A stretch of 64,000 bases of DNA from Faecalibacterium sp. HTF-F (GTDB lineage Bacteria; Bacillota; Clostridia; Oscillospirales; Ruminococcaceae). This document shows positions 1 to 7,327 of this stretch, in pieces. Below the pieces are notes generated by a model. That model had not been told where the DNA came from. It did no database searches and saw only the letters and a program-made list of their open reading frames with translations. The position numbers were made by a program, and so were the translations under genes. Position 1 is the stretch's first letter, and each line of letters starts with the position of its first letter. The DNA is taken from the NCBI RefSeq assembly GCF_023347535.1, contig NZ_CP094473.1, forward strand, positions 2,712,288-2,776,287, in the 5' to 3' direction.

Positions 1-375
1 CTGCTCACCGGCTGCGCTGAGCAGATGGATCTGCGGCTGCTCTTTGGCCAGCACCTCCAGCAGCTTGTCCACGTCGCGCTCATCCTTGAAGTTGCACTGC
101 TTCTGCTTGCCGCCGTCGTACTCTACCACAAGGTAGGCCATGGAGGCAAACATGCCCTTGCCGGTAAAGCCGCCGGAGCTCATAGCCACCCGCTTGAACA
201 CGCGGCTGATGCTGCCGTAGGGCAGATAATAGCGGCGGTCGATGTAAAAGCTGTTGAGGTACAGCGCCTTTTTGCCAACGCCGCAGGGGCCGATCTTTTT
301 GCAGGACTTTTTGTCCTCCACCAGCTCCTGTTGATCAAGCTTTGCCATACCCAGCTGTGCAGGTTTGAAGATCAT
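1..375 (-). CDS. Hypothetical protein, N-terminal part only
   Basis: The gene enters from the left edge; 125 codons are visible and its stop lies outside the window. The chosen ATG is preceded by an AAGAAGGGAA ribosome-binding stretch. The protein starts MIFKPAQLGMAKL and contains a Lys/Cys-rich segment (DKKSCKKIGPCG, about residues 21-32), then alternating hydrophobic and basic residues that could form a small beta domain (IDRRYYLPYGSISRVFKRV). There is no signal peptide and no membrane segment. I do not recognise the family. The next gene on this strand, cstA, ends about 230 bases upstream behind its own terminator, so this is probably a separate transcription unit. Confidence 0.55.
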   Translation of the reverse strand, partial: MIFKPAQLGMAKLDQQELVEDKKSCKKIGPCGVGKKALYLNSFYIDRRYYLPYGSISRVFKRVAMSSGGFTGKGMFASMAYLVVEYDGGKQKQCNFKDERDVDKLLEVLAKEQPQIHLLSAAGEQ

Positions 376-530
376 GGAAGTTCCCTTCTTTACTGTTAGT
401 TTCCGGTCCGGCCGCAGATGCTGCAGCCATTCCAAATAAGATCACCGGTTCTATTTTCGCACCGCAGCCCTTAAAATGCAACCCCTCCGGCTGCTAAGAT
501 TTGCACAAAAGGTTTGTCTGTTATGTCAAA

Positions 531-566
531 ACACCCCCGTCACTGCAAGCACAGCGGCGGGGGTGT
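531..566 (-). terminator. Terminator of first cstA gene
   Basis: Inverted repeat ACACCCCCG / CGGGGGTGT, followed on the minus strand by TTTTG, just after the stop codon of the cstA copy at 602. Confidence 0.7.
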
Positions 567-601
567 CAAAGTTTAAGGCTTATGCGGTGCGGCAGACGTC
601 C

Positions 602-2107
602 TTATGCCTTCTGGGAAGCGGTGTGCTTCTTGGTAGCATGGATGAAGAGTGCCAGCATTGCGATTGCAAAGATGATGCCGATGGGGTATGCAACGGCGGT
701 GTTGTAAGCGACCAGCTTGCCGTCTGCATAAGTATTGATCATCTTGCCCAGGCACTCAGGTGCCAGCACGAAGTAGGTGCAGGACACAGCGCTCATGAAG
801 GTAGCGGGCACAGCGGTGATCCAGAAGTTCTTCTTCTCCTTGAACAGGTACATGGAAGCAGCCCACAGGACGATCATAGCCAGCGTCTGGTTGGTCCAGC
901 TGAAGTAACGCCAGATGACGGTGTAGTTGATGAAGCCCAGTGCGTTGCCGATGCCCAGGAAAGCGCCGACACCCAGAACGGGGACACAGAGCTTCAGGCG
1001 GTTTGCGTAGCTGTCCTGATCGATCTTGAGCCAGTCGGACAGGGTCAGACGAGCGGAACGGAAGGCGGTATCACCAGAGGTGATGGGGCAGATAACGACA
1101 CCGATCATAGCCAGTGCCACGCCAACCTTACCCATGGTCTTGAGGCAGACGTCGTAGATAGCGGCAGACTGACCGGCAGCCAGAGCCTCGGCCAGACCGA
1201 CCATCTTGCCGTCGGTAATGGTGTACAGTGCGCAGCCAGCAGCAGCCCAGATCAGAGCGATGATGCCCTCGCTGACCATTGCACCGTAGAACACGAAGTG
1301 ACCCTGCTTCTCACTCTTCATGCAACGAGCCATCAGAGGCGACTGGGTGGAGTGGAAACCGGAGATAGCACCACAGGCAACGGTGATGAACATGAAGCTC
1401 CAGATGGGGGTGTTAGAGGGATGCATATTGCTGAAGTTTGCCCAGATCTCGGGGATGGTGTAGGCGGGGTTGGTAAAGATGCCGAAGATAACGCCCACAG
1501 CCATGATGATCAGGCAGATGCCGAACAGGGGGTAGATCTTACCGATGATGGCATCGATGGAGATAAAGGTGGCGATGAAGTAGTACACCAGAATGATGAT
1601 CAGCCAGAACAGGGTGGTGGTCACAACACCGGACATACCGCCGTTCTTGCACAGGGTAACGATCAGGCCTGCGGGGCCCACTGCGAACACGGTACCGACC
1701 ATGATCAGCAGCACAACAGAGAACACACGCATGATGTTCTGCATGACAGGTCCGAGGTATCTGCCGGTGACCTCAGCGATGGATGCGCCATCGTTGCGCT
1801 CGCTCATCATACCGGAGAAGTAGTCATGCACACCACCTGCAAAGATGGTGCCGAAGGTGATCCACAGGAACACCACGGGACCCCACAGAGCACCCTGCAG
1901 TGCACCAAAGATGGGGCCCAGACCTGCAATGTTCAGCAGCTGGACGAGGAACAGCTTCCACTGGGGCATCACAACGTAGTCAACGCCGTCGTTGATGCGC
2001 ACAGCAGGAGTTTCGCGGTCGTCCGGTCCGAACGTGTTGTCAACGATCTTGCCATAGACAAAGTAGCCGATGATCAAGAGCGCCAGACAGAGTAAGAAAC
2101 TAATCAT
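602..2107 (-). CDS. cstA: CstA/BtsT-family carrier (carbon starvation protein), copy 1
   Basis: This 501-residue polytopic membrane protein belongs to the CstA family, whose members take up peptides or pyruvate in proton-coupled fashion. The N-terminus MISFLLCLALLIIGYFVYGKI is the first membrane helix. Family hallmarks include TPAVRINDGVDYV near residue 35, an IFAGGVHDYFSGMMS segment and a GDTAFRSARL segment. The start has a strong AAAGGAGGT site. The protein is almost the same as its neighbour at 2537-4036; differences concentrate in one extracellular-like loop and the C-terminus. It has its own promoter and terminator, so the two copies can be expressed separately. Substrate (pyruvate or peptide) cannot be told from sequence. 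Confidence 0.93.
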   Translation of the reverse strand: MISFLLCLALLIIGYFVYGKIVDNTFGPDDRETPAVRINDGVDYVVMPQWKLFLVQLLNIAGLGPIFGALQGALWGPVVFLWITFGTIFAGGVHDYFSGMMSERNDGASIAEVTGRYLGPVMQNIMRVFSVVLLIMVGTVFAVGPAGLIVTLCKNGGMSGVVTTTLFWLIIILVYYFIATFISIDAIIGKIYPLFGICLIIMAVGVIFGIFTNPAYTIPEIWANFSNMHPSNTPIWSFMFITVACGAISGFHSTQSPLMARCMKSEKQGHFVFYGAMVSEGIIALIWAAAGCALYTITDGKMVGLAEALAAGQSAAIYDVCLKTMGKVGVALAMIGVVICPITSGDTAFRSARLTLSDWLKIDQDSYANRLKLCVPVLGVGAFLGIGNALGFINYTVIWRYFSWTNQTLAMIVLWAASMYLFKEKKNFWITAVPATFMSAVSCTYFVLAPECLGKMINTYADGKLVAYNTAVAYPIGIIFAIAMLALFIHATKKHTASQKA

Positions 2108-2187
2108 ACCAGAAACCTCCTTTTTGATTCAAACCACAGCCAGCATTTTGCGTGCCCAGCTGCGGCTCTGACCAATCTCTGGCTTCA

Positions 2188-2245
2188 TGTTAACACTTTT
2201 TTCATAAAGCAGTTAATATTTTTCTGGTATGGTTCCCATATCAAA
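2188..2245 (-). promoter_or_regulatory. Promoter and dyad operator of cstA copy 1
   Basis: On the minus strand TTGATA is followed after 18 bases by AATATT, with a dyad GATATG-N5-CATACC just downstream of the -35 box and a TGTTAACA palindrome further down. The same blocks in the same order and nearly the same spacing precede cstA copy 2, while the sequence between them differs. Confidence 0.6.
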
Positions 2246-2456
2246 AAGTATATGGCAAGATGCTTCCGCGGAATACCTGCAAAGAATTTTTATCGCATTT
2301 ACGGCAATTTTTCTTAACTCTCCGGCAAAGACCTTTCCCGGAACCGGTCAAAACCGCTGCTGCCAAACTTTCCAGTCTGTTTTTGTGCAAGTTGCTCAAT
2401 CGTTTTCGATTTTCTCCGCAAATCGTGATTTCTTTGCCTGAAACGCCGAAAAATAC

Positions 2457-2496
2457 AAGGCACCCTCCGCCGAGCCGTTTCAGCGGAGGGTGCCTT
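2457..2496 (-). terminator. Terminator of second cstA gene
   Basis: Long inverted repeat AAGGCACCCTCCGC / GCGGAGGGTGCCTT after the cstA stop codon at 2537. It separates the two cstA copies. Confidence 0.8.
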
Positions 2497-2536
2497 ATTC
2501 AGCAGATCATTTGTATATATGTTTGTATATATCGTG

Positions 2537-4036
2537 TCATGCCTTCTGGGCTGCCTTCTTCGTTGCGTGGAGGAAGACCGCCAGCATTGCAATGGCAAAG
2601 ATGACACCGATGGGGTATGCCACTGCAGTGTTGTAAATGGTGGCGCCCTCTGCGGTCTTGCTGTTCAGCAGGCCGCCCAGGCATTCGGGAGCCAGAATGA
2701 AGTAGGTAGAAGAGACCGCACTCATGAAGGTGGCAGGCACAGCGGTGATCCAGTAGTTCTTCTTTTCCTTGAAGAGGTACATGGATGCAGCCCACAGAAC
2801 GATCATGGCCAGCGTCTGGTTGGTCCAGCTGAAGTAGCGCCAGATCACAGTGTAGTTGATGAAGCCCAGCGCGTTGCCGATGCCCAGGAAAGCGCCCACG
2901 CCCAGAACCGGGACACAGAGCTTCAGGCGGTTTGCGTAGCTGTCCTGATCGATCTTGAGCCAGTCGGCCAGAGTCAGACGTGCGGAGCGGAATGCGGTAT
3001 CGCCGGAGGTGATGGGGCACACCACAACGCCGACCATTGCCAGCGCGATGCCCACACCGCCCATGGTCTTGGAGCAGACATCATAAATGGCCTTGGATTG
3101 GCCCATGGCCAGCGCCTGTGCCAGACCGGTGTTCAATCCGCCGGTGACTTCGTACAGACTGCAGCCTGCAGCGGCCCAGATCAGAGCGATAACGCCCTCG
3201 CAGACCATTGCGCCGTAGAACACGAAGTGGCCCTGCTTCTCACTCTTCATGCAGCGGGCCATCAGAGGCGACTGGGTGGAGTGGAAGCCGGAGATCGCAC
3301 CGCAGGCCACCGTGATGAACATGAAGCTCCAGATGGGGGTGCCCGATGGATGCATGCTGCCGAAGTGATCCCAGATCTCCGGGATGGTGTAGGCAGGGTT
3401 GGTGAAGATGCCGAAGATGACGCCGATGGCCATGATGATCAGGCAGATGCCAAAGATGGGGTAGATCTTGCCGATGACCGCGTCGATGGAGATAAAGGTG
3501 GCGATAAAGTAGTACACCAGAATGATGATGAGCCAGAACAGCAGCGAGGTGAGCACGCCGGAAGCACCGCTCTGGCTGCACAGCTCCACGATCAGGCCTG
3601 CGGGGCCTACTGCGAACACAGTGCCCACCATGATGAGCAGCACCACCGAGAACACGCGCATGACGTTCTGCATCACAGGGCCTAAGTATTTGCCGGTGAT
3701 CTCAGCGATGGACGCGCCGTCGTTGCGCTCACTCATCATGCCGGAGAAGTAGTCGTGCACACCACCTGCAAAGATGGTACCGAAGGTGATCCACAAAAAG
3801 ACCACCGGGCCCCACAATGCGCCCTGCATGGCACCAAAAATGGGGCCAAGGCCGGCGATGTTCAGCAGCTGAACGAGGAACAGCTTCCACTGGGGCATCA
3901 CAACGTAGTCCACACCGTCATTGATGCGCACAGCAGGCGTTTCACGGTCGTCCGGGCCGAAGGTGTTGTCCACGATCTTACCATAGACAAAGTAGCCCAC
4001 GATCAGGATCGCCAGACAGAGTAAGAAACTGATCAT
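2537..4036 (-). CDS. cstA: CstA/BtsT-family carrier (carbon starvation protein), copy 2
   Basis: This 499-residue CstA-family membrane carrier is a tandem paralogue of the copy at 602-2107. I start it at the ATG in AAAGGAGGTTTCTGGTATG, matching the other copy; the open frame extends 21 codons further upstream but lacks a better site. It has the same TPAVRINDGVDYV, GGVHDYFSGMMS and GDTAFRSARL blocks. Variable positions are around residues 165-175 and 345-365 and at the C-terminus, where a short KTAEGATIYNTA stretch differs. A LysR regulator lies immediately upstream on the same strand. In other bacteria btsT/cstA genes respond to pyruvate or carbon limitation; here only the shared promoter dyad is visible. 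Confidence 0.93.
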   Translation of the reverse strand: MISFLLCLAILIVGYFVYGKIVDNTFGPDDRETPAVRINDGVDYVVMPQWKLFLVQLLNIAGLGPIFGAMQGALWGPVVFLWITFGTIFAGGVHDYFSGMMSERNDGASIAEITGKYLGPVMQNVMRVFSVVLLIMVGTVFAVGPAGLIVELCSQSGASGVLTSLLFWLIIILVYYFIATFISIDAVIGKIYPIFGICLIIMAIGVIFGIFTNPAYTIPEIWDHFGSMHPSGTPIWSFMFITVACGAISGFHSTQSPLMARCMKSEKQGHFVFYGAMVCEGVIALIWAAAGCSLYEVTGGLNTGLAQALAMGQSKAIYDVCSKTMGGVGIALAMVGVVVCPITSGDTAFRSARLTLADWLKIDQDSYANRLKLCVPVLGVGAFLGIGNALGFINYTVIWRYFSWTNQTLAMIVLWAASMYLFKEKKNYWITAVPATFMSAVSSTYFILAPECLGGLLNSKTAEGATIYNTAVAYPIGVIFAIAMLAVFLHATKKAAQKA

Positions 4037-4121
4037 ACCAGAAACCTCCTTTTTCTTTGTGCCGGAAGGATGGAAGCATTTTCCATATTTTCCATCCATC
4101 CCGGCCAGCTTTCTGGGTCTA

Positions 4122-4178
4122 TGTTAACATATTTTTCATAAAAGTGATAATATGCTTCTGGTATGGGGGCATATCAAA
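4122..4178 (-). promoter_or_regulatory. Promoter and dyad operator of cstA copy 2
   Basis: On the minus strand TTGATA is followed after 17 bases by CATATT, with a dyad GATATG-N4-CATACC and a TGTTAACA palindrome. It matches the block order of the copy 1 promoter. This and the LysR terminator fill the gap 4037-4348. Confidence 0.6.
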
Positions 4179-4240
4179 GGCCATATACCAGCAAAGATTT
4201 TTAGCCGATGCTTCGTCTCTTTTTCGTGCGGTTTATCAAC

Positions 4241-4278
4241 AAAAAGACAGCCGCGGCGCATAAAGCGCCGCGGCTGTC
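4241..4278 (-). terminator. Terminator of LysR gene
   Basis: Perfect 14-bp stem GACAGCCGCGGCGC / GCGCCGCGGCTGTC followed on the minus strand by TTTTTG, about 70 bases after the LysR stop. Confidence 0.85.
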
Positions 4279-4348
4279 GGCCAAATTCCTTTGCTTTCCG
4301 GTTTTTCTGCATTCCGATGTTTTGCCAGTTCTTAACCGGTTTCGGCGG

Positions 4349-5266
4349 TCATTTCACGGTCAGCGCCGCCTGCTTGTGCAGCAGCTGCACAAAGGTCTGT
4401 TCCTCCGGGCGCAGGGTCCCCCTGTCCGGATAGACCAGAACATCCTTCATGCGCTGGCGCTGGGCCGGGCACTTCCTGAGCACCAGATGGTATTGTTCCA
4501 GCGCCCGCTTTGGCATGGGTGACGCCCACATATAGGCATTGGGCAGGTTCTGCAGGATGGAGAACTGGCTGCACCGCTCGTACACATGGATGCGGCGGTT
4601 CGGGTTCGTATGCCAGCGCAGGCCGCTGTCCTCGCCGCCGGGCAGTTGGAAATCACCGTGCAGGACTTCCATATAGCTGTTCAGCTGGGTGATATCGGTC
4701 ACCTCGCACTTTGCCAGCGGGCCTTCGCGGTTGGTCAGCAGCCGGTATTCAAACTCCATTACCGGCTCCCGGTGCAGGCCGTGACGGTCGCAGTAGCGGC
4801 GGTAGTAATCCTCGTCCTCCTCCGCGTAGCGCAGCAGGGCCAGATGATAGCCCCGCCGCAGCACATGGTCCAGCGCTTCCATGGAGCCGGATTCCCGGAT
4901 ATGCACCCGCAGCTGCTGGCTTTCTGCCATCTGCTGCAAAAAATCCACCGTCGCGTAGGAAGCGTAGGTGGCGTGGGGCAGCACCACCCGCAGCTCCGCA
5001 CAGCTGCTCTGCCGGCTGCGGGCGTCCAGATCCAGCCGGTCCACCTCGTCCAGCACCCGCTCTGCCTGCCGGATAAAATGCCGTCCCTGTTCGGTGGGGA
5101 TCATGCCGGTGGACGAGCGCTCAAAGATACGGATGCCGTATTCCTCTTCCAGATTCTTGAGCGCCTTGCTCACATTGGGCTGGGCCGCATACAGCTGCTT
5201 TGCCGCCGCGCTCACCGAGCCCCACTTGCGGATGGCCACCAGATAACGCAGTTCCGTAATATTCAT
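4349..5266 (-). CDS. LysR-family transcriptional regulator
   Basis: This 305-residue regulator has a clear LysR helix-turn-helix at residues 1-60 (MNITELRYLVAIRKWGSVS, then AAKQLYAAQPNVSKALKNLE), followed by a substrate-binding domain. The start is the ATG that opens the HTH; nine upstream codons of the open frame are not needed. It sits between cstA copy 2 (same strand, beyond a terminator) and a divergently transcribed operon starting at 5404. LysR proteins usually control a divergent neighbour, so the PanE-like operon is one target candidate; the shared dyad before both cstA genes makes those the other. The inducer is unknown. Confidence 0.9.
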   Translation of the reverse strand: MNITELRYLVAIRKWGSVSAAAKQLYAAQPNVSKALKNLEEEYGIRIFERSSTGMIPTEQGRHFIRQAERVLDEVDRLDLDARSRQSSCAELRVVLPHATYASYATVDFLQQMAESQQLRVHIRESGSMEALDHVLRRGYHLALLRYAEEDEDYYRRYCDRHGLHREPVMEFEYRLLTNREGPLAKCEVTDITQLNSYMEVLHGDFQLPGGEDSGLRWHTNPNRRIHVYERCSQFSILQNLPNAYMWASPMPKRALEQYHLVLRKCPAQRQRMKDVLVYPDRGTLRPEEQTFVQLLHKQAALTVK

Positions 5267-5338
5267 GTGACTGCCCCCTGTTCCAAAAATCATTCCTATT
5301 TTATCAAGCCGGGCGGCCGGCTGTCAAGCCAAATGCGG

Positions 5339-5367
5339 TTGACGCGCCCCGCGCAGAGCTTTATAAT
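5339..5367 (+). promoter_or_regulatory. Sigma-A-type promoter of the 5404 operon
   Basis: TTGACG, a 17-base spacer, then a perfect TATAAT, about 35 bases before the first gene and inside the LysR/operon divergent gap. Confidence 0.75.
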
Positions 5368-5403
5368 AAAAATGCTGTATTTACAAAAAGGAGTTTAGCT
5401 GCT

Positions 5404-5619
5404 ATGGAGACTACCTACCGCGTTCTGCGCATTGACGAACAGCTGTACGGCTGTGAGGAGCTGCCCGCCGGTCAGCCGGTGCTGTGCGATGTCACGCTGG
5501 CCGACCCCGCCGGGGAGCGGCGCACCCTGCCCTACCCGGACAAAGAGCTCACCCGCCTTGGCATCGACGAGGGCAGCTCGGTCGTCCTGACCGCAGACGG
5601 AACGCTGAAAAAGGCATAA
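5404..5619 (+). CDS. Small hypothetical protein, first gene of reductase operon
   Basis: This 71-residue acidic protein (METTYRVLRIDEQLYGCEEL...) has no signal peptide or membrane segment. Short beta-prone stretches and a glycine near the end (LGIDEGSSVVLTADG) would suit a compact beta-grasp or SH3-like fold, but I recognise no family. It has a clean AAAGGAG site, a good promoter upstream, and only 15 bases separate it from the PanE-like reductase, so translation of the two is probably linked. It may be an accessory of that enzyme; this is inference from position only. Confidence 0.65.
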   Translation: METTYRVLRIDEQLYGCEELPAGQPVLCDVTLADPAGERRTLPYPDKELTRLGIDEGSSVVLTADGTLKKA

Positions 5620-5634
5620 ACACAGGAGGAACAC

Positions 5635-6537
5635 ATGAAAAAGATCAAAACCTCTGCCCTGATCGGTCTGGGTGCACTGGGCATCCTGTTCGGCCGCAAA
5701 ATGCCCGGCGTGCAGGTCATCGCCGACGAGGACCGCATTGCCCGCTACTCTGCCGAACCGGTCGTCTGTAACGGCGAAGAATGCAAGTTCTCTTACGTCA
5801 CCCCCGCCGAGGGCAGGCCGGTAGACCTGCTTCTGGTGGCCGTCAAGGCCACGGTGCTGGAGCAGGCCATTCAGGACATTGCAAAGTTCGTAGGGCCGGA
5901 CACCGTCATCCTCAGCGTGCTGAACGGCATCACCAGCGAGGAGCACATTGACGCAGCCTATCCCGGCCACACCCTGTGGAGCGTTGCCATCGGCATGGAC
6001 GCCACCCGCACCGGGCGCACGCTGGTGTTCAATCAGGCGGGCAAGATCCAGTTCGGCGAGCGCAGCGGCGAAATGACCGACCGTGTGCAGGCCGTGGCCG
6101 ACTATCTGGACGAGTGCGGCATTGCCAACGAGCCCTGCGGGGATATCCTTTACAAACAGTGGAACAAGCTGATGGTGAACGACGGCCTGAATCAGGCCGC
6201 AGCCGCCTTTGACCAGCCTTACGGCGGCCTGCGCCAGCCCGGCGAGGCACAGGACATGATGCGCGCGGCCATGCAGGAGGTCATCCGGCTGGCGAACCTT
6301 GAGGGCGTGCCCCTGCCGCCGGACAACGATGTGAGATTCATCGACACCATGATGCCCACCTTCAACCCCGAAGGCATGCCCAGCATGCGGCAGGATGTGC
6401 TGGCAAAGCGCCCCACCGAGGTGGAGGAGTTTGCCGGTGTGGTGCGCCAGCGGGCCAAGAAGTACGGGATGCCCACCCCTGCCAACGACTTTTTCTACAC
6501 CCGCATCCGCGAGATCGAGGCGGGATATGACCAGTAA
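5635..6537 (+). CDS. Ketopantoate reductase family (PanE/ApbA) protein
   Basis: This 300-residue NAD(P)H-dependent reductase resembles 2-dehydropantoate 2-reductase. The N-terminal Rossmann motif LIGLGALGILFGRKM (about residues 10-24) is of the GxGxxG type, and the C-terminal half has the helical ketopantoate-reductase layout, including KQWNKLMVNDGLNQ with the Lys and Asn expected near the active site. An AGGAGG site precedes the start. True PanE makes pantoate for coenzyme A; many paralogues act on other 2-oxo acids. Its pairing with a small unknown protein and a phosphatase rather than pan genes makes a biosynthetic role uncertain. Confidence 0.82.
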   Translation: MKKIKTSALIGLGALGILFGRKMPGVQVIADEDRIARYSAEPVVCNGEECKFSYVTPAEGRPVDLLLVAVKATVLEQAIQDIAKFVGPDTVILSVLNGITSEEHIDAAYPGHTLWSVAIGMDATRTGRTLVFNQAGKIQFGERSGEMTDRVQAVADYLDECGIANEPCGDILYKQWNKLMVNDGLNQAAAAFDQPYGGLRQPGEAQDMMRAAMQEVIRLANLEGVPLPPDNDVRFIDTMMPTFNPEGMPSMRQDVLAKRPTEVEEFAGVVRQRAKKYGMPTPANDFFYTRIREIEAGYDQ

Positions 6538-6547
6538 GGAGCCGCCC

Positions 6548-7087
6548 ATGCATACGCTTTATTTCACCCGCCACGGAGAGACCGTCTGGAACGTTGAGAA
6601 CAAGATCTGCGGTATGACCGACAGCCCCCTCACCGAGCGGGGCCGCCAGCAGGCCCGGGAGCTGGGCGAAGCCGTCAAAGCCAGCGGGGTGCACATCGAT
6701 GAGATCCTCTACTCTCCCCTGTCCCGCGCCGCCGACACCGCCATGGCCATTGCCGAGGCCACCGGCCTGCCCGCCCGGTGTGAGCCGCGCCTGCGGGAGC
6801 AGTGCTTTGGCAAATACGAGGGCACGCCCCGCAACGGCGGCGAGTTCCGCGTTTCCAAGACCCACTTCGCCGACCGCTACGACGGCGGCGAGAGCATGAT
6901 GCAGCTGGCCCAGCGCATCTATAACCTGCTGGACGAGCTGAAGGCCGACACCGGCAAGACCTATCTGCTGGTGGCCCACAACGGCATCGCCCGGGTGGTG
7001 CAGTCCTATTTCTACGACATGACCAACGAGGAATACGCAGCTGCGGGCATCAGAAACTGCGAACTGGTGGAATATCATTTTGAATAA
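6548..7087 (+). CDS. Histidine phosphatase (phosphoglycerate mutase-like)
   Basis: This 179-residue member of the histidine phosphatase superfamily opens MHTLYFTRHGETVWN, with the catalytic RHG motif at residues 8-10. Other expected residues follow: YSPLSRAADTA (second Arg), an EQCFGKYEG acidic segment and LLVAHNGI (second His, near residue 140). It starts 10 bases after the reductase stop, so it is the last gene of a three-gene operon. Such small proteins are usually broad-specificity or metabolite phosphatases, often misnamed phosphoglycerate mutase. The substrate here is not evident. Confidence 0.88.
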   Translation: MHTLYFTRHGETVWNVENKICGMTDSPLTERGRQQARELGEAVKASGVHIDEILYSPLSRAADTAMAIAEATGLPARCEPRLREQCFGKYEGTPRNGGEFRVSKTHFADRYDGGESMMQLAQRIYNLLDELKADTGKTYLLVAHNGIARVVQSYFYDMTNEEYAAAGIRNCELVEYHFE

Positions 7088-7114
7088 AGTTTCTTCAAAA
7101 TCTTGCACGGCCTC

Positions 7115-7247
7115 GCCCTCTCCGTCACGCCTTGCGGCGTGCCACCTCTCCCAAAGTGAGAGGCTTTGGCATTACGGTCAACTTTCTGGTTCTGCCAAGG
7201 GCTCTCCCTTTGGGAGAGCTGTCGAACAAATGTGAGACTGAGAGGGC
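7115..7247. repeat. Family 2 palindromic repeat, copy A
   Basis: Starts GCCCTCTCCGTCAC and ends GACTGAGAGGGC, so the ends are inverted repeats. Two internal GC-rich arms (CTCTCCCAAAGTGAGAG and CTCCCTTTGGGAG) form hairpins. It lies between convergent genes. Confidence 0.7.
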
Positions 7248-7259
7248 GAGCCCGTTAAC

Positions 7260-7320
7260 AAAAAAGAATCTGCAACTGTCAGCCTGAACTTCGGGCATCA
7301 CAATTGCAGATTCTTTCTTT
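7260..7320. terminator. Bidirectional terminator between convergent genes
   Basis: AAAGAATCTGCAA is mirrored by TTGCAGATTCTTT, with A-runs on the left and T-runs on the right. It can stop the phosphatase operon from one side and the 7328 gene from the other. Confidence 0.75.
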
Positions 7321-7327
7321 TTATGTC

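Noticed and set aside
476..2095. A 539-codon plus-strand reading frame opposite the first cstA gene
   Set aside because: It is the antisense shadow of cstA; the composition (His, Gln, Asp-rich) is that of a reverse-frame artefact, and the minus-strand product is a clear transporter.
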